Notes: generated from the letters alone by a model not told the origin. A stretch of DNA of 64,000 nucleotides from Lachnospiraceae bacterium (GCA_030825115.1 JAPJQL010000005.1:62001-126000), one strand, 5' to 3'; counted from the stretch's first letter, positions 23,523 to 31,894 are shown. Program-made: numbers and translations.

Positions 23523-25288
23523 GTGGACTCCTCCTTTGTATCGGTGTCGGAAATCTGTCTGGAATCTGCGTGGAGATCCCCATTTCTGACTATTTCTGTG
23601 CCTGTCCTTGCCGGTTCTGCCGGAATCAGGAACGATACCCTGGAACCTTTCGGTGAACTGTCGATGACAAGCCCATACTTTTCTCCGTAGATGCTCTTCA
23701 GCCGCTTGTGTACATTTTCGAGACCGATGCCCTTCATGGGTTTGCCGCTGTAGAGCTGGTCGATGATCTCTTGTGGAAAACCAGAACCGTGGTCGCTTAC
23801 GGAAATTTCAATCCCGTCTGCTGTCTGTGCGGCGTTGATTCCGACATACCGGAGACCGGACGGCTCGGCTCCGTACCGGACGGCATTTTCGACTAAGGGC
23901 TGCAGGATAAAAGACGGCACCATGCAGTTGGTATCTTCACTGACCTGGATATCCACCTGCAGCTTTTCCTCAAAACGGGCTTTTTCCAGTTCCAGATAGC
24001 TGGATACGTGGTAAAGTTCCGTGTGCAGGTTCAGCATATAGCGGTCGTTTTCCAGTGTCTGGCGATAGTAAGAGGAGAGGGTGAGGATCAGTTCTCTTGC
24101 GCGGTCCGGGTTTTCCCGGCAGACATAGGCGATCGTGTTCAGCGCATTGTATAAAAAGTGCGGATTCACCTGGGACTGCAGCGCTTTGAGCTCCGCCTTT
24201 CTGCGCAGCCGTTTCTGATAATCCAGATCGGAAAGCTCCAATTGGGTGGAAAACAGCCTGGCAAGTTCTCCTGCGAAGCTGACGGTGGCCTGTGTGGAAG
24301 AATGCCACTGTTTTTTGACCACCATAGTCAGGCTGCCCACCGGTTTGTCCATCTCGATCAAAGGAGCGACAATGACAGCGTGGTTTTTCAGAACAGGGCT
24401 GAGCGGAGGGTTTTCTTCACCCGGCATGAATGTGGTTACCTGCCTGTTTTGGATGGATGCACAGACCGCAGAAAGGGCCTCATCGGCATGTATCCTGCTT
24501 TGCTGTTCCTCCGGGCAGACGGCGATCATCCCCTGATGGTCGGTGATCATGACCAGGGAGCAGGGAAAGGATTTGTAGATGATATTCACCGTTTCCTGCA
24601 TATCTTTTACACTGTACAGACCCTGGCGGAGATGGGGCAGGCATTTGTCCGCAATGTTCAGTGCAAGGCGCATCTTGCCTGCAATCTCGCTGTCTTCTTC
24701 CAAAAACACCATATTGAAGGTGGCGATAAAGATGACCATGCCAAGTGCATTCATGATGATCATCGGAAATGCGATGATCTTTACCAAAGCCAGCGCCGCC
24801 TCAAACGGTTTTGATATCAGCAGGATGATGGCCATCTGACCGACCTCGGCAAGCACGGTAATCAAAAATATGCCGGTGTTATCCAGTTTTCCCTGTCGGA
24901 ACCGTTTGGAAAAAGACGCGCCGATAAGGCCTTCCACAAAGGTGGAGACAGCGCAGGAGACGGCAGTGAAGCCGCCGATATCAAAGAGGTAGCGGTGGCA
25001 GCCGCCGATCAGGGCCGCTCCGATCCCGACTTGCGGACCACCGAGCAGACCGGCAGCGAGCACGCCGATGACACGGGTGTTGACGATGGCGCCGTTTGCC
25101 TTGATCCCGGTATAGGTTGAGATGATGCTGACTGAGCCAAAGATCAGCGCAAGGGCGATCCGGCTGCCCGGGGAATGCGGTCCGTCCAGGAACATGCGGC
25201 GGACCACCGGAAACTTGGTCAGCAGGGTGGCGATCAGCACCAGCAGACCGATATTGAGCAGAAGGCTGAAAAACATGGTATTGGCCAT
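23519..25288 (-). CDS. LytS/BtsS-type sensor histidine kinase
   Basis: The 589-residue membrane kinase has a 5TM-5TMR_LYT sensor domain (about 5-190, with NTRVIGVLAAGLLGGPQVGIG), a GAF-like domain (about 215-360), the LytS-type phosphorylation segment (LKALQSQVNPHFLYNALNTI) and a HATPase domain (FILQPLVENAVRYG, DHGSGF, GIGLENVHKRL). BtsS in E. coli senses pyruvate with a related sensor domain. The start at 25288 has GGGGAGG upstream. Together with the regulator and cstA it forms a complete signalling module. Confidence 0.9.
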   Translation of the reverse strand: MANTMFFSLLLNIGLLVLIATLLTKFPVVRRMFLDGPHSPGSRIALALIFGSVSIISTYTGIKANGAIVNTRVIGVLAAGLLGGPQVGIGAALIGGCHRYLFDIGGFTAVSCAVSTFVEGLIGASFSKRFRQGKLDNTGIFLITVLAEVGQMAIILLISKPFEAALALVKIIAFPMIIMNALGMVIFIATFNMVFLEEDSEIAGKMRLALNIADKCLPHLRQGLYSVKDMQETVNIIYKSFPCSLVMITDHQGMIAVCPEEQQSRIHADEALSAVCASIQNRQVTTFMPGEENPPLSPVLKNHAVIVAPLIEMDKPVGSLTMVVKKQWHSSTQATVSFAGELARLFSTQLELSDLDYQKRLRRKAELKALQSQVNPHFLYNALNTIAYVCRENPDRARELILTLSSYYRQTLENDRYMLNLHTELYHVSSYLELEKARFEEKLQVDIQVSEDTNCMVPSFILQPLVENAVRYGAEPSGLRYVGINAAQTADGIEISVSDHGSGFPQEIIDQLYSGKPMKGIGLENVHKRLKSIYGEKYGLVIDSSPKGSRVSFLIPAEPARTGTEIVRNGDLHADSRQISDTDTKEEST

Positions 25289-25441
25289 AAACTGTCCTCC
25301 CCAATTCATTCGTAATGTTTCATAGGGGTATTATATCAAAGATAGCGGTAAAATGGAAAGGAATCTTGGAAAACCAGTTGCATTTATGAAAAAAATATGA
25401 TATGATTTCTCGTGCATTCGGTGCAGTTTATTTTATCTTTT

Positions 25442-25512
25442 TGGGCTATCGCCAAGCGGTAAGGCACAGGACTTTGACTCCTGCATTCGTTGGTTCGAAT
25501 CCAACTAGCCCA
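25442..25512 (+). tRNA. tRNA-Gln (anticodon UUG)
   Basis: A full cloverleaf is visible: acceptor TGGGCTA pairs with TAGCCCA, D-arm GCCAAGCGGTAAGGC, anticodon loop CTTTGAC with UUG, and T-arm TTGGTTCGAATCCAA. The discriminator base is G at 25513 and no CCA is encoded. It stands alone between host genes. Confidence 0.97.
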
Positions 25513-25526
25513 GCTGGCAAAAGAGC

Positions 25527-25565
25527 AAAACGGGCATATCGTCAATCAGACGGTATGCCCGTTTT
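25527..25565 (+). terminator. Terminator after tRNA-Gln
   Basis: AAAACGGGCATA (25527-25538) pairs with TATGCCCGTTTT (25554-25565), with three further inner pairs, followed by GTTGTGG. It ends the tRNA transcript. Confidence 0.85.
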
Positions 25566-25583
25566 GTTGTGGTGTAAAAAAGT

Positions 25584-25652
25584 GGTTATTCATTACATGA
25601 AAACTGCAGTTTGTGACAAAAGAACTTCAAACTGCAGGATACCGTATATAAT
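25584..25652 (+). promoter_or_regulatory. Conserved promoter block, copy 1
   Basis: Contains GGTTATT (25584), the palindrome AAACTGCAGTTT (25601-25612), GTGACAAAA, a second CAAACTGCAG (25628-25637) and TATATAAT (25645-25652). The same elements recur at the same relative positions at 27090-27158. CTGCAGTTTG and CAAACTGCAG form a perfect 10-bp inverted repeat. No good -35 box is present, so a dedicated activator or sigma factor is likely. Confidence 0.75.
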
Positions 25653-25710
25653 ACCCTCTGGTTTTACACTGTAATTCAGACCGATAAGAGGAAAAAGGAG
25701 AAATGAAAAG

Positions 25711-26184
25711 ATGAAGAAATGGGATATTTTGGTAGATGGAAAGGCCTATAAAATAAAGGCCGGTGGCAGTAAGGTCATCGTAAATGATGAGAAAATCAAG
25801 TTAAAATCCCTGAATAACAGGAGGGAGGGAATGTTTCGTGTTTATGAGCTCCCGGTTGGCGACAAGACAGCGGAACTTCACATAAACACCTTGTTAGGGA
25901 AGTTAGTGCTTGTCATGGATGGGAAAGACTGTGCTACAGGTGAGCAGTTTGTTCCGGTAAAGCTTCCTAAGTGGTCATATGTCTTTCTTGCACTGCACGG
26001 CCTTAATCTGGTTAATGGAGCCGTGGGAGCAGGTTTGGCCATACTGGGTATCGGAGCTACAATTTCAGTCAGCTCAAATCCCAGATTTTCTACAGTTTTT
26101 AAGGTGCTGTTCAATATTGGTATGGTGATATTGTCTGCGGCAGCTGTCTGGGGAGTTACCCTTTTCTTGCTGTCGATCCTGTAA
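25711..26184 (+). CDS. Membrane protein of unknown function
   Basis: The 157-residue protein has a soluble N-terminal beta-rich half (about 1-85, with short repeated strands such as KAYKIKAGGSKVIVNDEKIK) and two C-terminal membrane helices (about 90-115 and 130-155). No family recognised. AGGAG lies ten bases before the ATG. It is the first gene after the conserved promoter block and is followed at 55 bp by another membrane protein, so the two are probably one operon. Confidence 0.65.
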   Translation: MKKWDILVDGKAYKIKAGGSKVIVNDEKIKLKSLNNRREGMFRVYELPVGDKTAELHINTLLGKLVLVMDGKDCATGEQFVPVKLPKWSYVFLALHGLNLVNGAVGAGLAILGIGATISVSSNPRFSTVFKVLFNIGMVILSAAAVWGVTLFLLSIL

Positions 26185-26238
26185 CCGGAGAAACTGCGGT
26201 ATGATCAGCAGGTTTTATGGCAGGGAGGAGGTGATTGG

Positions 26239-27084
26239 GTGAATATTTTTAAAGAATTGGTGCATTCCGTGTATGATTGTAAATCTTATGTCATGTTTAT
26301 GAAGGACAGAAAACGGAAGACATTTTTGTATGCAATGATTCTTGTGGTCCTGTATTACGTGCTGTCAATCGGAATCCCGTTTATGCGTTTTCAGTTGGAA
26401 ACAGGAGGGATCTTACATATCGCAGATGAGTATCTGCCTGATTTTAAGATTGAAAATGGAAAGGTCAAGGTTTTTGACGTTATAGAATATGAGGACGGCG
26501 ATGTTTACGTGTCTGTCAATACATTGCCGGGAAATCGGATTGATGCAGGAGAGATGATGCAAAAGCTACACAGCTATTCCCAGGTGATTATTATGGATTC
26601 AGAGCAGCTTGTTTTACGGGATGGAAGCAGGGTGGAGACGATTTACTATAGGGATTTGAATCCTGGTCTGTACGTGACGAAGCAGTTGTTGTTGGAAACC
26701 GTCAGGCCCTATGTGAATACGATCATGACGGTCGGACTGGTTTTGGTGTTCTTGTTCATGACGGCGTCTTTTTTTCTTGGCGTGCTGACTGTGGCGCTGA
26801 TTGGCATGGTGATAGCATCCTGTATGGATCATCCCATGACATTAGGAGAAGCTTATCAATTGGCTGTTTATACCAGGACGCTGCCGCTTATCATCAAAGC
26901 ATTCGTATTGTTTCTGCCGATTTGGATTCCCATGTTTTTTATCATCAATTTCGGTATTTCGGCAGGCTTGTTTTGTGGAGCGGTCCGTGCGGTTAAGATG
27001 CAGGGGAAGAGTGAAAGTCCGCTGGAATTTTATTCGGAGAAGAGCGAATATGATTGGGAACGGAGATGGAAAGCAGACGAATGA
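26239..27084 (+). CDS. DUF1189-like membrane protein
   Basis: The 281-residue protein has an N-terminal membrane helix (about 29-50), an extracellular domain (about 55-150) and three or four C-terminal membrane helices (about 160-255). The start MNIFKELVHSVYDCKSY is typical of DUF1189 proteins, whose role is unknown. The start is GTG with a GGGAGGAGGTG site. It follows the previous membrane-protein gene, and the two may form a complex. Confidence 0.65.
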   Translation: MNIFKELVHSVYDCKSYVMFMKDRKRKTFLYAMILVVLYYVLSIGIPFMRFQLETGGILHIADEYLPDFKIENGKVKVFDVIEYEDGDVYVSVNTLPGNRIDAGEMMQKLHSYSQVIIMDSEQLVLRDGSRVETIYYRDLNPGLYVTKQLLLETVRPYVNTIMTVGLVLVFLFMTASFFLGVLTVALIGMVIASCMDHPMTLGEAYQLAVYTRTLPLIIKAFVLFLPIWIPMFFIINFGISAGLFCGAVRAVKMQGKSESPLEFYSEKSEYDWERRWKADE

Positions 27085-27089
27085 AATAT

Positions 27090-27158
27090 GGTTATTTATT
27101 ACATTAAAACTGCAGTTTGTGACAAAAAAAGTGCAGACTGCAGAAAATCATATATAAT
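27090..27158 (+). promoter_or_regulatory. Conserved promoter block, copy 2
   Basis: Matches the block at 25584-25652 element for element: GGTTATT (27090), AAACTGCAGTTT (27107-27118), GTGACAAAA, CAGACTGCAG, and TATATAAT (27151-27158). The distance from AAACTGCAGTTT to TATATAAT is 44 bp in both. It precedes the operon with the unknown protein, HU and SepF. Confidence 0.75.
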
Positions 27159-27206
27159 GTCCCTAAAACAGAGGCGAGAAAGCTTATTCAGAAAAGTGGT
27201 GTAAAG

Positions 27207-27644
27207 GTGCGAAAGAAACAAAACGGTATGGATGAACTGAACATCGGAGTATTGGCAGATTTTACTTCTGTTTTATGGGATTACAGGAATATATTGCTGG
27301 AAATAACAATGCCGTGTACTTACACGATCAATGTCACACTTTTAAAAGATGCGGAGACCTGTCGGCGGGTCATGACTTTTTTGAAAGGGGGATATGATCT
27401 GCTGATTATTGACAGCGCCCGGTATGAACGGCAGGAGGATGAATTTCTGTATTTTTTACAAAAAAAAGCAGATTCTTTGCGGATTTTGGTCCGCCGGGGC
27501 AATGCCTTTTATTTGAGGAGGATTATGGAACATGGAGAAGAGCCGATTCAGCTGCTGGCTAAGAATGGGCAGGGAAAGGTTCCGGAATTGCTGGCAGATG
27601 CGCTGAATCGGATTTATACGGAAAAATTACAGATTTGTACATAA
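27207..27644 (+). CDS. Unknown protein, possibly receiver-like
   Basis: A 145-residue soluble protein. Strands followed by GGYDLLIIDSARYE recall a receiver-like alpha/beta fold, but the N-terminal acidic pocket of a true response regulator is not evident. It starts at GTG with a weak ribosome site. It lies 13 bases before HU and belongs to the operon driven by the second conserved promoter block. Function unknown. Confidence 0.55.
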   Translation: MRKKQNGMDELNIGVLADFTSVLWDYRNILLEITMPCTYTINVTLLKDAETCRRVMTFLKGGYDLLIIDSARYERQEDEFLYFLQKKADSLRILVRRGNAFYLRRIMEHGEEPIQLLAKNGQGKVPELLADALNRIYTEKLQICT

Positions 27645-27657
27645 GAAGGAGGATAAC

Positions 27658-27939
27658 ATGGATAAGAAGGGATTGACACAGGAGATTGCAAAAAGAACGG
27701 GGCTTTCAGAATCAGACAGCCAAAAGGCGTTAAAAGGACTTATGAGCGTGATTCAGGAAACGCTGGCAAAGGGCGATAAGATTCAGCTTGTCGGATTCGG
27801 CACATATGAGGTGAAGGAGCGTTCCGAGAGAGTTGGGAGAAATCCTCAGACGGGAGAAACCAAGATGATTCCGGCAAAAAAGGTGCCGGTTTTTAAAGCA
27901 GGAAAACATCTGAAAGATATGGTGAATCAGAGAGTGTGA
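27658..27939 (+). CDS. hup: HU-family DNA-binding protein
   Basis: The 93-residue protein has the complete HU/IHF fold: N-terminal helices (DKKGLTQEIAKRTGLSE), then VGFGTYEVKERSERVGRNPQTG with the DNA-binding arm and the conserved Arg-Asn-Pro tip, and a C-terminal helix. HU bends DNA and compacts the nucleoid. AGGAGG precedes the ATG. It is unusual that HU sits here between an unknown protein and SepF. Confidence 0.95.
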   Translation: MDKKGLTQEIAKRTGLSESDSQKALKGLMSVIQETLAKGDKIQLVGFGTYEVKERSERVGRNPQTGETKMIPAKKVPVFKAGKHLKDMVNQRV

Positions 27940-28016
27940 CAGAACGGATATTAGTGGTTGGGAAGAGATAGAGAATGCTCTACCTTTTTCTTTGGGCAGA
28001 AAGGAGAGCAGAGGAA

Positions 28017-28424
28017 ATGGGTTTGGTTCAGCATATGATCGACAGGATGCAGATGACTTACCAGGATGACTTTGATGAGGACGACGAGGATGATGAGCTT
28101 GACGAACGTCCTGCCTTTTTAGACCATTTTAAAGGGATTACGGGCAGCCGGAGTGAAGGAGTCCGGTCCATGCGGATCGTTTTGGTTCATGCAGTATCGA
28201 TCGAGGACTCCAAAGAGATATGCGACCAGATCCTGATGGGGAATGCTGTTGTCATCAATATGGAGAGAGCTTCAGAAGAGCAGAAATCCAGAATTATAGA
28301 TTTTATTTCGGGGGCGGTGTACGGATTGAATGGAAGCATATTATCGATTTCCCGGTCAATATATGCGGCCGCTTCCGAAGCGGTTCATCTGTTTGACAGA
28401 AGTGAAGAAATGATTGGAAAATAA
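28017..28424 (+). CDS. sepF: SepF-like cell-division protein
   Basis: The 135-residue protein has an N-terminal amphipathic region (MGLVQHMIDRMQM), an acidic linker (about 17-30) and the SepF core (about 52-125: IVLVHAVSIEDSKEICDQIL, VVINMERASEEQKSRIIDF, GAVYGLNGSI). SepF tethers FtsZ to the membrane. The start at 28017 has AGGAG upstream; an earlier in-frame start lacks a site. SepF usually sits in the division cluster near ftsZ, so this copy, in an operon with HU, may be a second paralogue. Confidence 0.8.
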   Translation: MGLVQHMIDRMQMTYQDDFDEDDEDDELDERPAFLDHFKGITGSRSEGVRSMRIVLVHAVSIEDSKEICDQILMGNAVVINMERASEEQKSRIIDFISGAVYGLNGSILSISRSIYAAASEAVHLFDRSEEMIGK

Positions 28425-28593
28425 AGGATTTTGGATTGGAGATATTGGAAGAGTGAGAACCTGTTTTGATTTAAATGACCCGGTGAAATACTTTTTCTCC
28501 TTAAATGCCAGCAATAGCTTTATATGAGAACGGCTCTGCCGGTTCGGAGTGATTCCGTGAACCGTCACCGTGAACCGTCGGGGCTTTTTGTTA

Positions 28594-28622
28594 TTGACAT
28601 ATGACAATAACAGGCGTATGAT
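28594..28622 (+). promoter_or_regulatory. Promoter of the DUF134-NifX redox operon
   Basis: TTGACA (28594-28599), a 17-base spacer and TATGAT (28617-28622), about 42 bases before the GTG start. It opens the 230-bp non-coding gap 28425-28654; the rest of that gap holds short CCGTGAACCGTC-type repeats just upstream of the promoter and no gene. Confidence 0.75.
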
Positions 28623-28663
28623 GGTGATATAGGCAGGAAAAATCTGACGAGGAGGTGTATATC

Positions 28664-29389
28664 GTGCCGAGACCCAGAAAATGCAGAAAGGTTTGCCAAA
28701 TGCCTGCTACACGGGAGTTTCATCCGGTGGGGGTGTCCCGGGGGGAATCAATGGTATTCCTTTCCGTGGATGAATACGAGGCCATCCGCCTGATCGACAA
28801 ACAGGGTTTTTCTCAGGAAGAATGTGCAAGCTACATGCAGGTTGCCCGGACAACGGTACAGATGATATACAACTCCGCCCGGAAGAAAGTGGCGGAAGCC
28901 CTGGTGGATGGCCTGCCGTTGCGGATTGAAGGCGGGGACTACCGCCTGTGTGACGGGCAGGAAGAGTATTGCGGGTGCGGCGGCTGCAGGAAGCACCGCT
29001 GCGGTCAGATGATAACGAAATATGAGGAGGATGGACATATGAGGATTGCTGTTCCGTTGGATGAAAATAAGCAGGATGTCTGTATCGTACTGGCTCGGGC
29101 TCCTTACTTTCTTTTTAAAGATGAAGCAGCCGAAACGATTGTGGAGAATCCCGCCGCCCAGGCTCACGGCGGAGCCGGGGTGCAGGCTGCCCAATTCCTG
29201 GCAGATAATGAAGTGAATATCTTGATCACTGTCCGCTGCGGGCAGAATGCAGCGGATGTATTTGCTGCCGCAGGTATGAAGATTTACAAATCGGTAAACA
29301 AAGCGGCGGCAGACGACCTGAAGGATCTGGCAGATGGGAAACTGGAGGAACTGACACACTTCCACGCCGGTTTCCACGGAGTACAATGA
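28664..29389 (+). CDS. DUF134 regulator fused to a NifX/ORP-like domain
   Basis: The 241-residue protein has an N-terminal DUF134 helix-turn-helix (about 1-90: PRPRKCRKVCQMP, FLSVDEYEAIRLIDKQG), a Cys-rich linker (CGCGGCRKHRCG) and a C-terminal NifX/dinitrogenase-cofactor-like domain (about 126-235). The NifX fold binds metal clusters in nitrogenase assembly and in orange protein. The GTG at 28664 is eight bases after GAGGAGG. A second strong site with an in-frame ATG at 29039 could give a free NifX domain. It heads the redox operon and may control it in response to a bound cluster. Confidence 0.85.
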   Translation: MPRPRKCRKVCQMPATREFHPVGVSRGESMVFLSVDEYEAIRLIDKQGFSQEECASYMQVARTTVQMIYNSARKKVAEALVDGLPLRIEGGDYRLCDGQEEYCGCGGCRKHRCGQMITKYEEDGHMRIAVPLDENKQDVCIVLARAPYFLFKDEAAETIVENPAAQAHGGAGVQAAQFLADNEVNILITVRCGQNAADVFAAAGMKIYKSVNKAAADDLKDLADGKLEELTHFHAGFHGVQ

Positions 29390-30213
29390 AACTTGCGGTA
29401 TTGAGCGGCAAGGGCGGAGCGGGCAAGACGCTGGTATCGGTAAATCTGGCGGCAGCGGCAGAGCGGGCAGTCTACATCGACTGTGATGTGGAAGAGCCCA
29501 ATGGCCGGCTATTCTGGAAGCCGGAGAATGTACAAAACACTCCTGTTGCCACCCTGCTGCCGGAATTTGACGCCGCCAGGTGCACGGGCTGTAAAAAGTG
29601 TGTCAGCTTTTGCAGGTTCCATGCCCTGATGTATATCAAAGAAAAACCTGTGGTGTTCCCGGAAGTGTGTCACAGCTGCGGAGGCTGCGTGATGGTCTGT
29701 CCTGAGATGGCGGTCCGGGAAGTCCCGAAGCAGATCGGAGTATTGGAAGAGGGAACTCATGGGAATATCGAGGTGGTGACGGGGATTTTGAATCCCGGCG
29801 AAGCCTCAGGCGTTCCGGTGATTCGGTCGGCGCTGAAAAAAGCGCAGGGCTTCACGGTCATCGACTGTCCTCCGGGCAGCGCCTGTTCTGTCATGGAAAG
29901 TGTGGCGGACGCCGATGTCTGCCTTTTGGTGGCAGAGCCAACTGCCTTTGGTTTCCACAACTTCCAGATGGTCTATGAGCTGGTTTCCCTTTTGGGAAAG
30001 AAGAGCGCCGTGATCATCAATAAGGAAGATGTCCCCTATGAACCGTTGGAAAACTTCTGCGCCGGCCATCAGATTCCCATCCTGATGAAGCTTCCATACA
30101 GGACCGATTTTGCAAAGCTTGCAGCAGAAGGAAAGATACTGGTGGAAGAAAGCAGGGAGGCGCGGGAGCTGTTTACGGACCTTCTGAAAAAACTGGGAGG
30201 TGAACCACGATGA
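29386..30213 (+). CDS. MinD-like ATPase with inserted ferredoxin domain (first copy)
   Basis: The 275-residue ATPase begins with the deviant Walker A GKGGAGKT. A 2x[4Fe-4S] ferredoxin is inserted at about residues 62-115 (CTGCKKCVSFC and CHSCGGCVMVC). The second half carries the ATPase switch (VIDCPPGSAC). Related proteins act in Fe-S or Mo-Cu cluster assembly and in the ORP complex of Desulfovibrio. It overlaps the DUF134-NifX gene and its paralogue by four bases each, so the three are coupled. The substrate is not known. Confidence 0.85.
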   Translation: MKLAVLSGKGGAGKTLVSVNLAAAAERAVYIDCDVEEPNGRLFWKPENVQNTPVATLLPEFDAARCTGCKKCVSFCRFHALMYIKEKPVVFPEVCHSCGGCVMVCPEMAVREVPKQIGVLEEGTHGNIEVVTGILNPGEASGVPVIRSALKKAQGFTVIDCPPGSACSVMESVADADVCLLVAEPTAFGFHNFQMVYELVSLLGKKSAVIINKEDVPYEPLENFCAGHQIPILMKLPYRTDFAKLAAEGKILVEESREARELFTDLLKKLGGEPR

Positions 30214-31070
30214 AAAAGCTGTTGATTCTCAGCGGTAAGGGAGGGACGGGAAAGACGACCACGGCCGCCGCATTTGTCCGGCTTGCTCAGGCGAAAGCCA
30301 TAGCAGACTGCGATGTGGATGCACCGAACCTTCATCTGGTCCTGTCCCAGACATCCCAGCCTCAAAAGAAGGATTTCTTTGGTGGAGACAAGGCGGTCAT
30401 CGATGCAGAAAAATGTGTCGGCTGTGGCCTTTGCGCCCAGTATTGCCGCTTTGAGGCGCTGGAAAGCTGCGAAGATACCTACCGGGTCAGGGAGACAGCC
30501 TGCGAAGGCTGCGGAGTCTGTGCCCGAGTGTGCCCGCAGAGCGCGGTAACCTTGCAGCCGGATGTGGCCGGAGCAGAAATACTCTATCAGGGAGAGACCG
30601 TATTTTCCACCGCAAAGCTTAAAATGGGGCGGGGAAACTCCGGCAAGCTGGTGACGAATGTGAAGCTGGCGATGCTGAAAAATGCCCCGGAATGCGACCT
30701 GGCTATCATTGATGGCTCTCCGGGCATCGGCTGTCCGGTGATCGCATCGGTCAGCGGCATGGATCTGGTGCTGGTGGTTGCAGAGCCGAGTTTGAGCGGC
30801 ATCAGTGATTTAAAGCGTCTGGTAAAGACGGCGGAAACATTCCAGACCAGGCTGGCAGTCTGTGTCAACAAATGGGATATGAGTCCCGAGAACACCGCTG
30901 CCATCGAAAGCTGCTGCCGGGAAGAGGGAATTCCTTTCCTTGGGAAGATTCCCTATGACAAAACTGCCGCTTTGGCGGTCAATGAGGGGAAAAGCATCGT
31001 TTCCTTTGACTGTCCCGCCAAAGATGCAATCATAGAGATTTTTGAACAAACAAAAAAATTATTAATGTAA
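30210..31070 (+). CDS. MinD-like ATPase with inserted ferredoxin domain (second copy)
   Basis: A 286-residue paralogue of the preceding protein: Walker A GKGGTGKTT, ferredoxin insertion with CVGCGLCAQYC and CEGCGVCARVC (about 68-115), and IIDGSPGIGCP. The two genes overlap by four bases and probably form a heterodimer, as MinD-type ATPases dimerise around ATP. The pair with NifX-like genes is a common Clostridia and Desulfovibrio arrangement. Confidence 0.85.
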   Translation: MKKLLILSGKGGTGKTTTAAAFVRLAQAKAIADCDVDAPNLHLVLSQTSQPQKKDFFGGDKAVIDAEKCVGCGLCAQYCRFEALESCEDTYRVRETACEGCGVCARVCPQSAVTLQPDVAGAEILYQGETVFSTAKLKMGRGNSGKLVTNVKLAMLKNAPECDLAIIDGSPGIGCPVIASVSGMDLVLVVAEPSLSGISDLKRLVKTAETFQTRLAVCVNKWDMSPENTAAIESCCREEGIPFLGKIPYDKTAALAVNEGKSIVSFDCPAKDAIIEIFEQTKKLLM

Positions 31071-31085
31071 AGGAGAAAAAACATC

Positions 31086-31445
31086 ATGAAAATCGCAGTT
31101 GCAGCTATGGGTACTACCGTTGCCGGCCATTTTGGCCATTGTGAAAACTTTATTTTATTTGACGCCGAGGATGGAAAAATCGTAAATGTCCAGACTGTTC
31201 CAAACCCCGGTCACCGTCCGGGCTTTTTGCCGAATTTCCTGGCAGACAATGGCGCCGAGGTCATTATCTCCGGCGGCATGGGCGGCGGCGCTGTGGACAT
31301 CTTCAATGAGCGCGGCGTGGAAGTGATCGTGGGCGCCCAGGGCGATGCCCAGGCCGCAGTCGAAGCTTACCTGAGAGGAGAGCTTGTCTCCACAGGCTCC
31401 GTCTGCCATGAGCATGCACATGCAGATGAATGCGGCGGGCATTAA
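31086..31445 (+). CDS. NifX/NifB-like metal-cluster-binding protein
   Basis: A 119-residue single-domain protein of the dinitrogenase iron-molybdenum cofactor family: AMGTTVAGHFGHCENFILFD at the start, then a glycine-rich GGMGGGAVD segment. The C-terminus (HEHAHADECGGH) is His/Cys-rich and may hold metal. It is probably the cluster carrier for the two MinD-like ATPases upstream. No nitrogenase genes are present, so a nitrogen-fixation role is unlikely. Confidence 0.85.
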   Translation: MKIAVAAMGTTVAGHFGHCENFILFDAEDGKIVNVQTVPNPGHRPGFLPNFLADNGAEVIISGGMGGGAVDIFNERGVEVIVGAQGDAQAAVEAYLRGELVSTGSVCHEHAHADECGGH

Positions 31446-31495
31446 TTTTTGGTAACTTTTGTAGCAGAAAGAATATAATTTAAGGAGGATTACCA

Positions 31496-31873
31496 ATGAA
31501 AGCAAAGTTTTTTATCTGCCGCCATTGCGGCAACCTTGTTGGCATGATTCATGACGCAGGGGTTCCCATGATGTGCTGTGGGCAGAAGATGGAAGCGCTT
31601 GTTCCGAATACGGTAGAAGCCAGCGGGGAGAAGCACCTTCCGGCTGTTACCGTGGAAGACGGCGTGCTCCATGTTAATGTGGGTTCTGTGGACCATCCGA
31701 TGCTTCCGGAACATTTTATTGAGTGGGTCTATGTTGAGACTGAAAACGGCGGTCAGCGCAAGGCGCTTAAGCCTGGTGACGATCCGGCAGTCAGCTTCTG
31801 CCTTGGAGCGGAAAAGGCTGTCGCTGTATATGCCTACTGCAATCTTCACGGGCTCTGGAGGACAGAGATCTAA
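31496..31873 (+). CDS. dfx: Desulfoferrodoxin (superoxide reductase)
   Basis: A 125-residue two-iron superoxide reductase. The N-terminal desulforedoxin domain has CRHCG and MMCCGQKM. The catalytic domain has its iron ligands in EKHLPAV, VDHPM-HFIEW and CNLHGLW. It reduces superoxide to hydrogen peroxide without oxygen release, a protection suited to anaerobes. It ends the redox operon, which fits protection of oxygen-sensitive metal clusters. Confidence 0.95.
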   Translation: MKAKFFICRHCGNLVGMIHDAGVPMMCCGQKMEALVPNTVEASGEKHLPAVTVEDGVLHVNVGSVDHPMLPEHFIEWVYVETENGGQRKALKPGDDPAVSFCLGAEKAVAVYAYCNLHGLWRTEI

Positions 31874-31894
31874 GCGAGACACAGCGGACACAGA

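Noticed and set aside
25442..25512. tRNA-Gln as the phage attachment site
   Set aside because: The integrase is a serine recombinase 4 kb away, intact host genes lie between, and no duplicate tRNA end is seen at the prophage edge.
25601..27118. The CTGCAG-containing repeats as a small CRISPR or mobile element
   Set aside because: Only two copies 1.5 kb apart, each ending in a -10 box before a gene; there are no spacers, terminal repeats or transposase.
28664..31445. A nitrogenase cofactor locus
   Set aside because: NifX-like domains are present, but there is no nifHDK, nifB radical-SAM or nifEN; the set fits ORP-type loci better.
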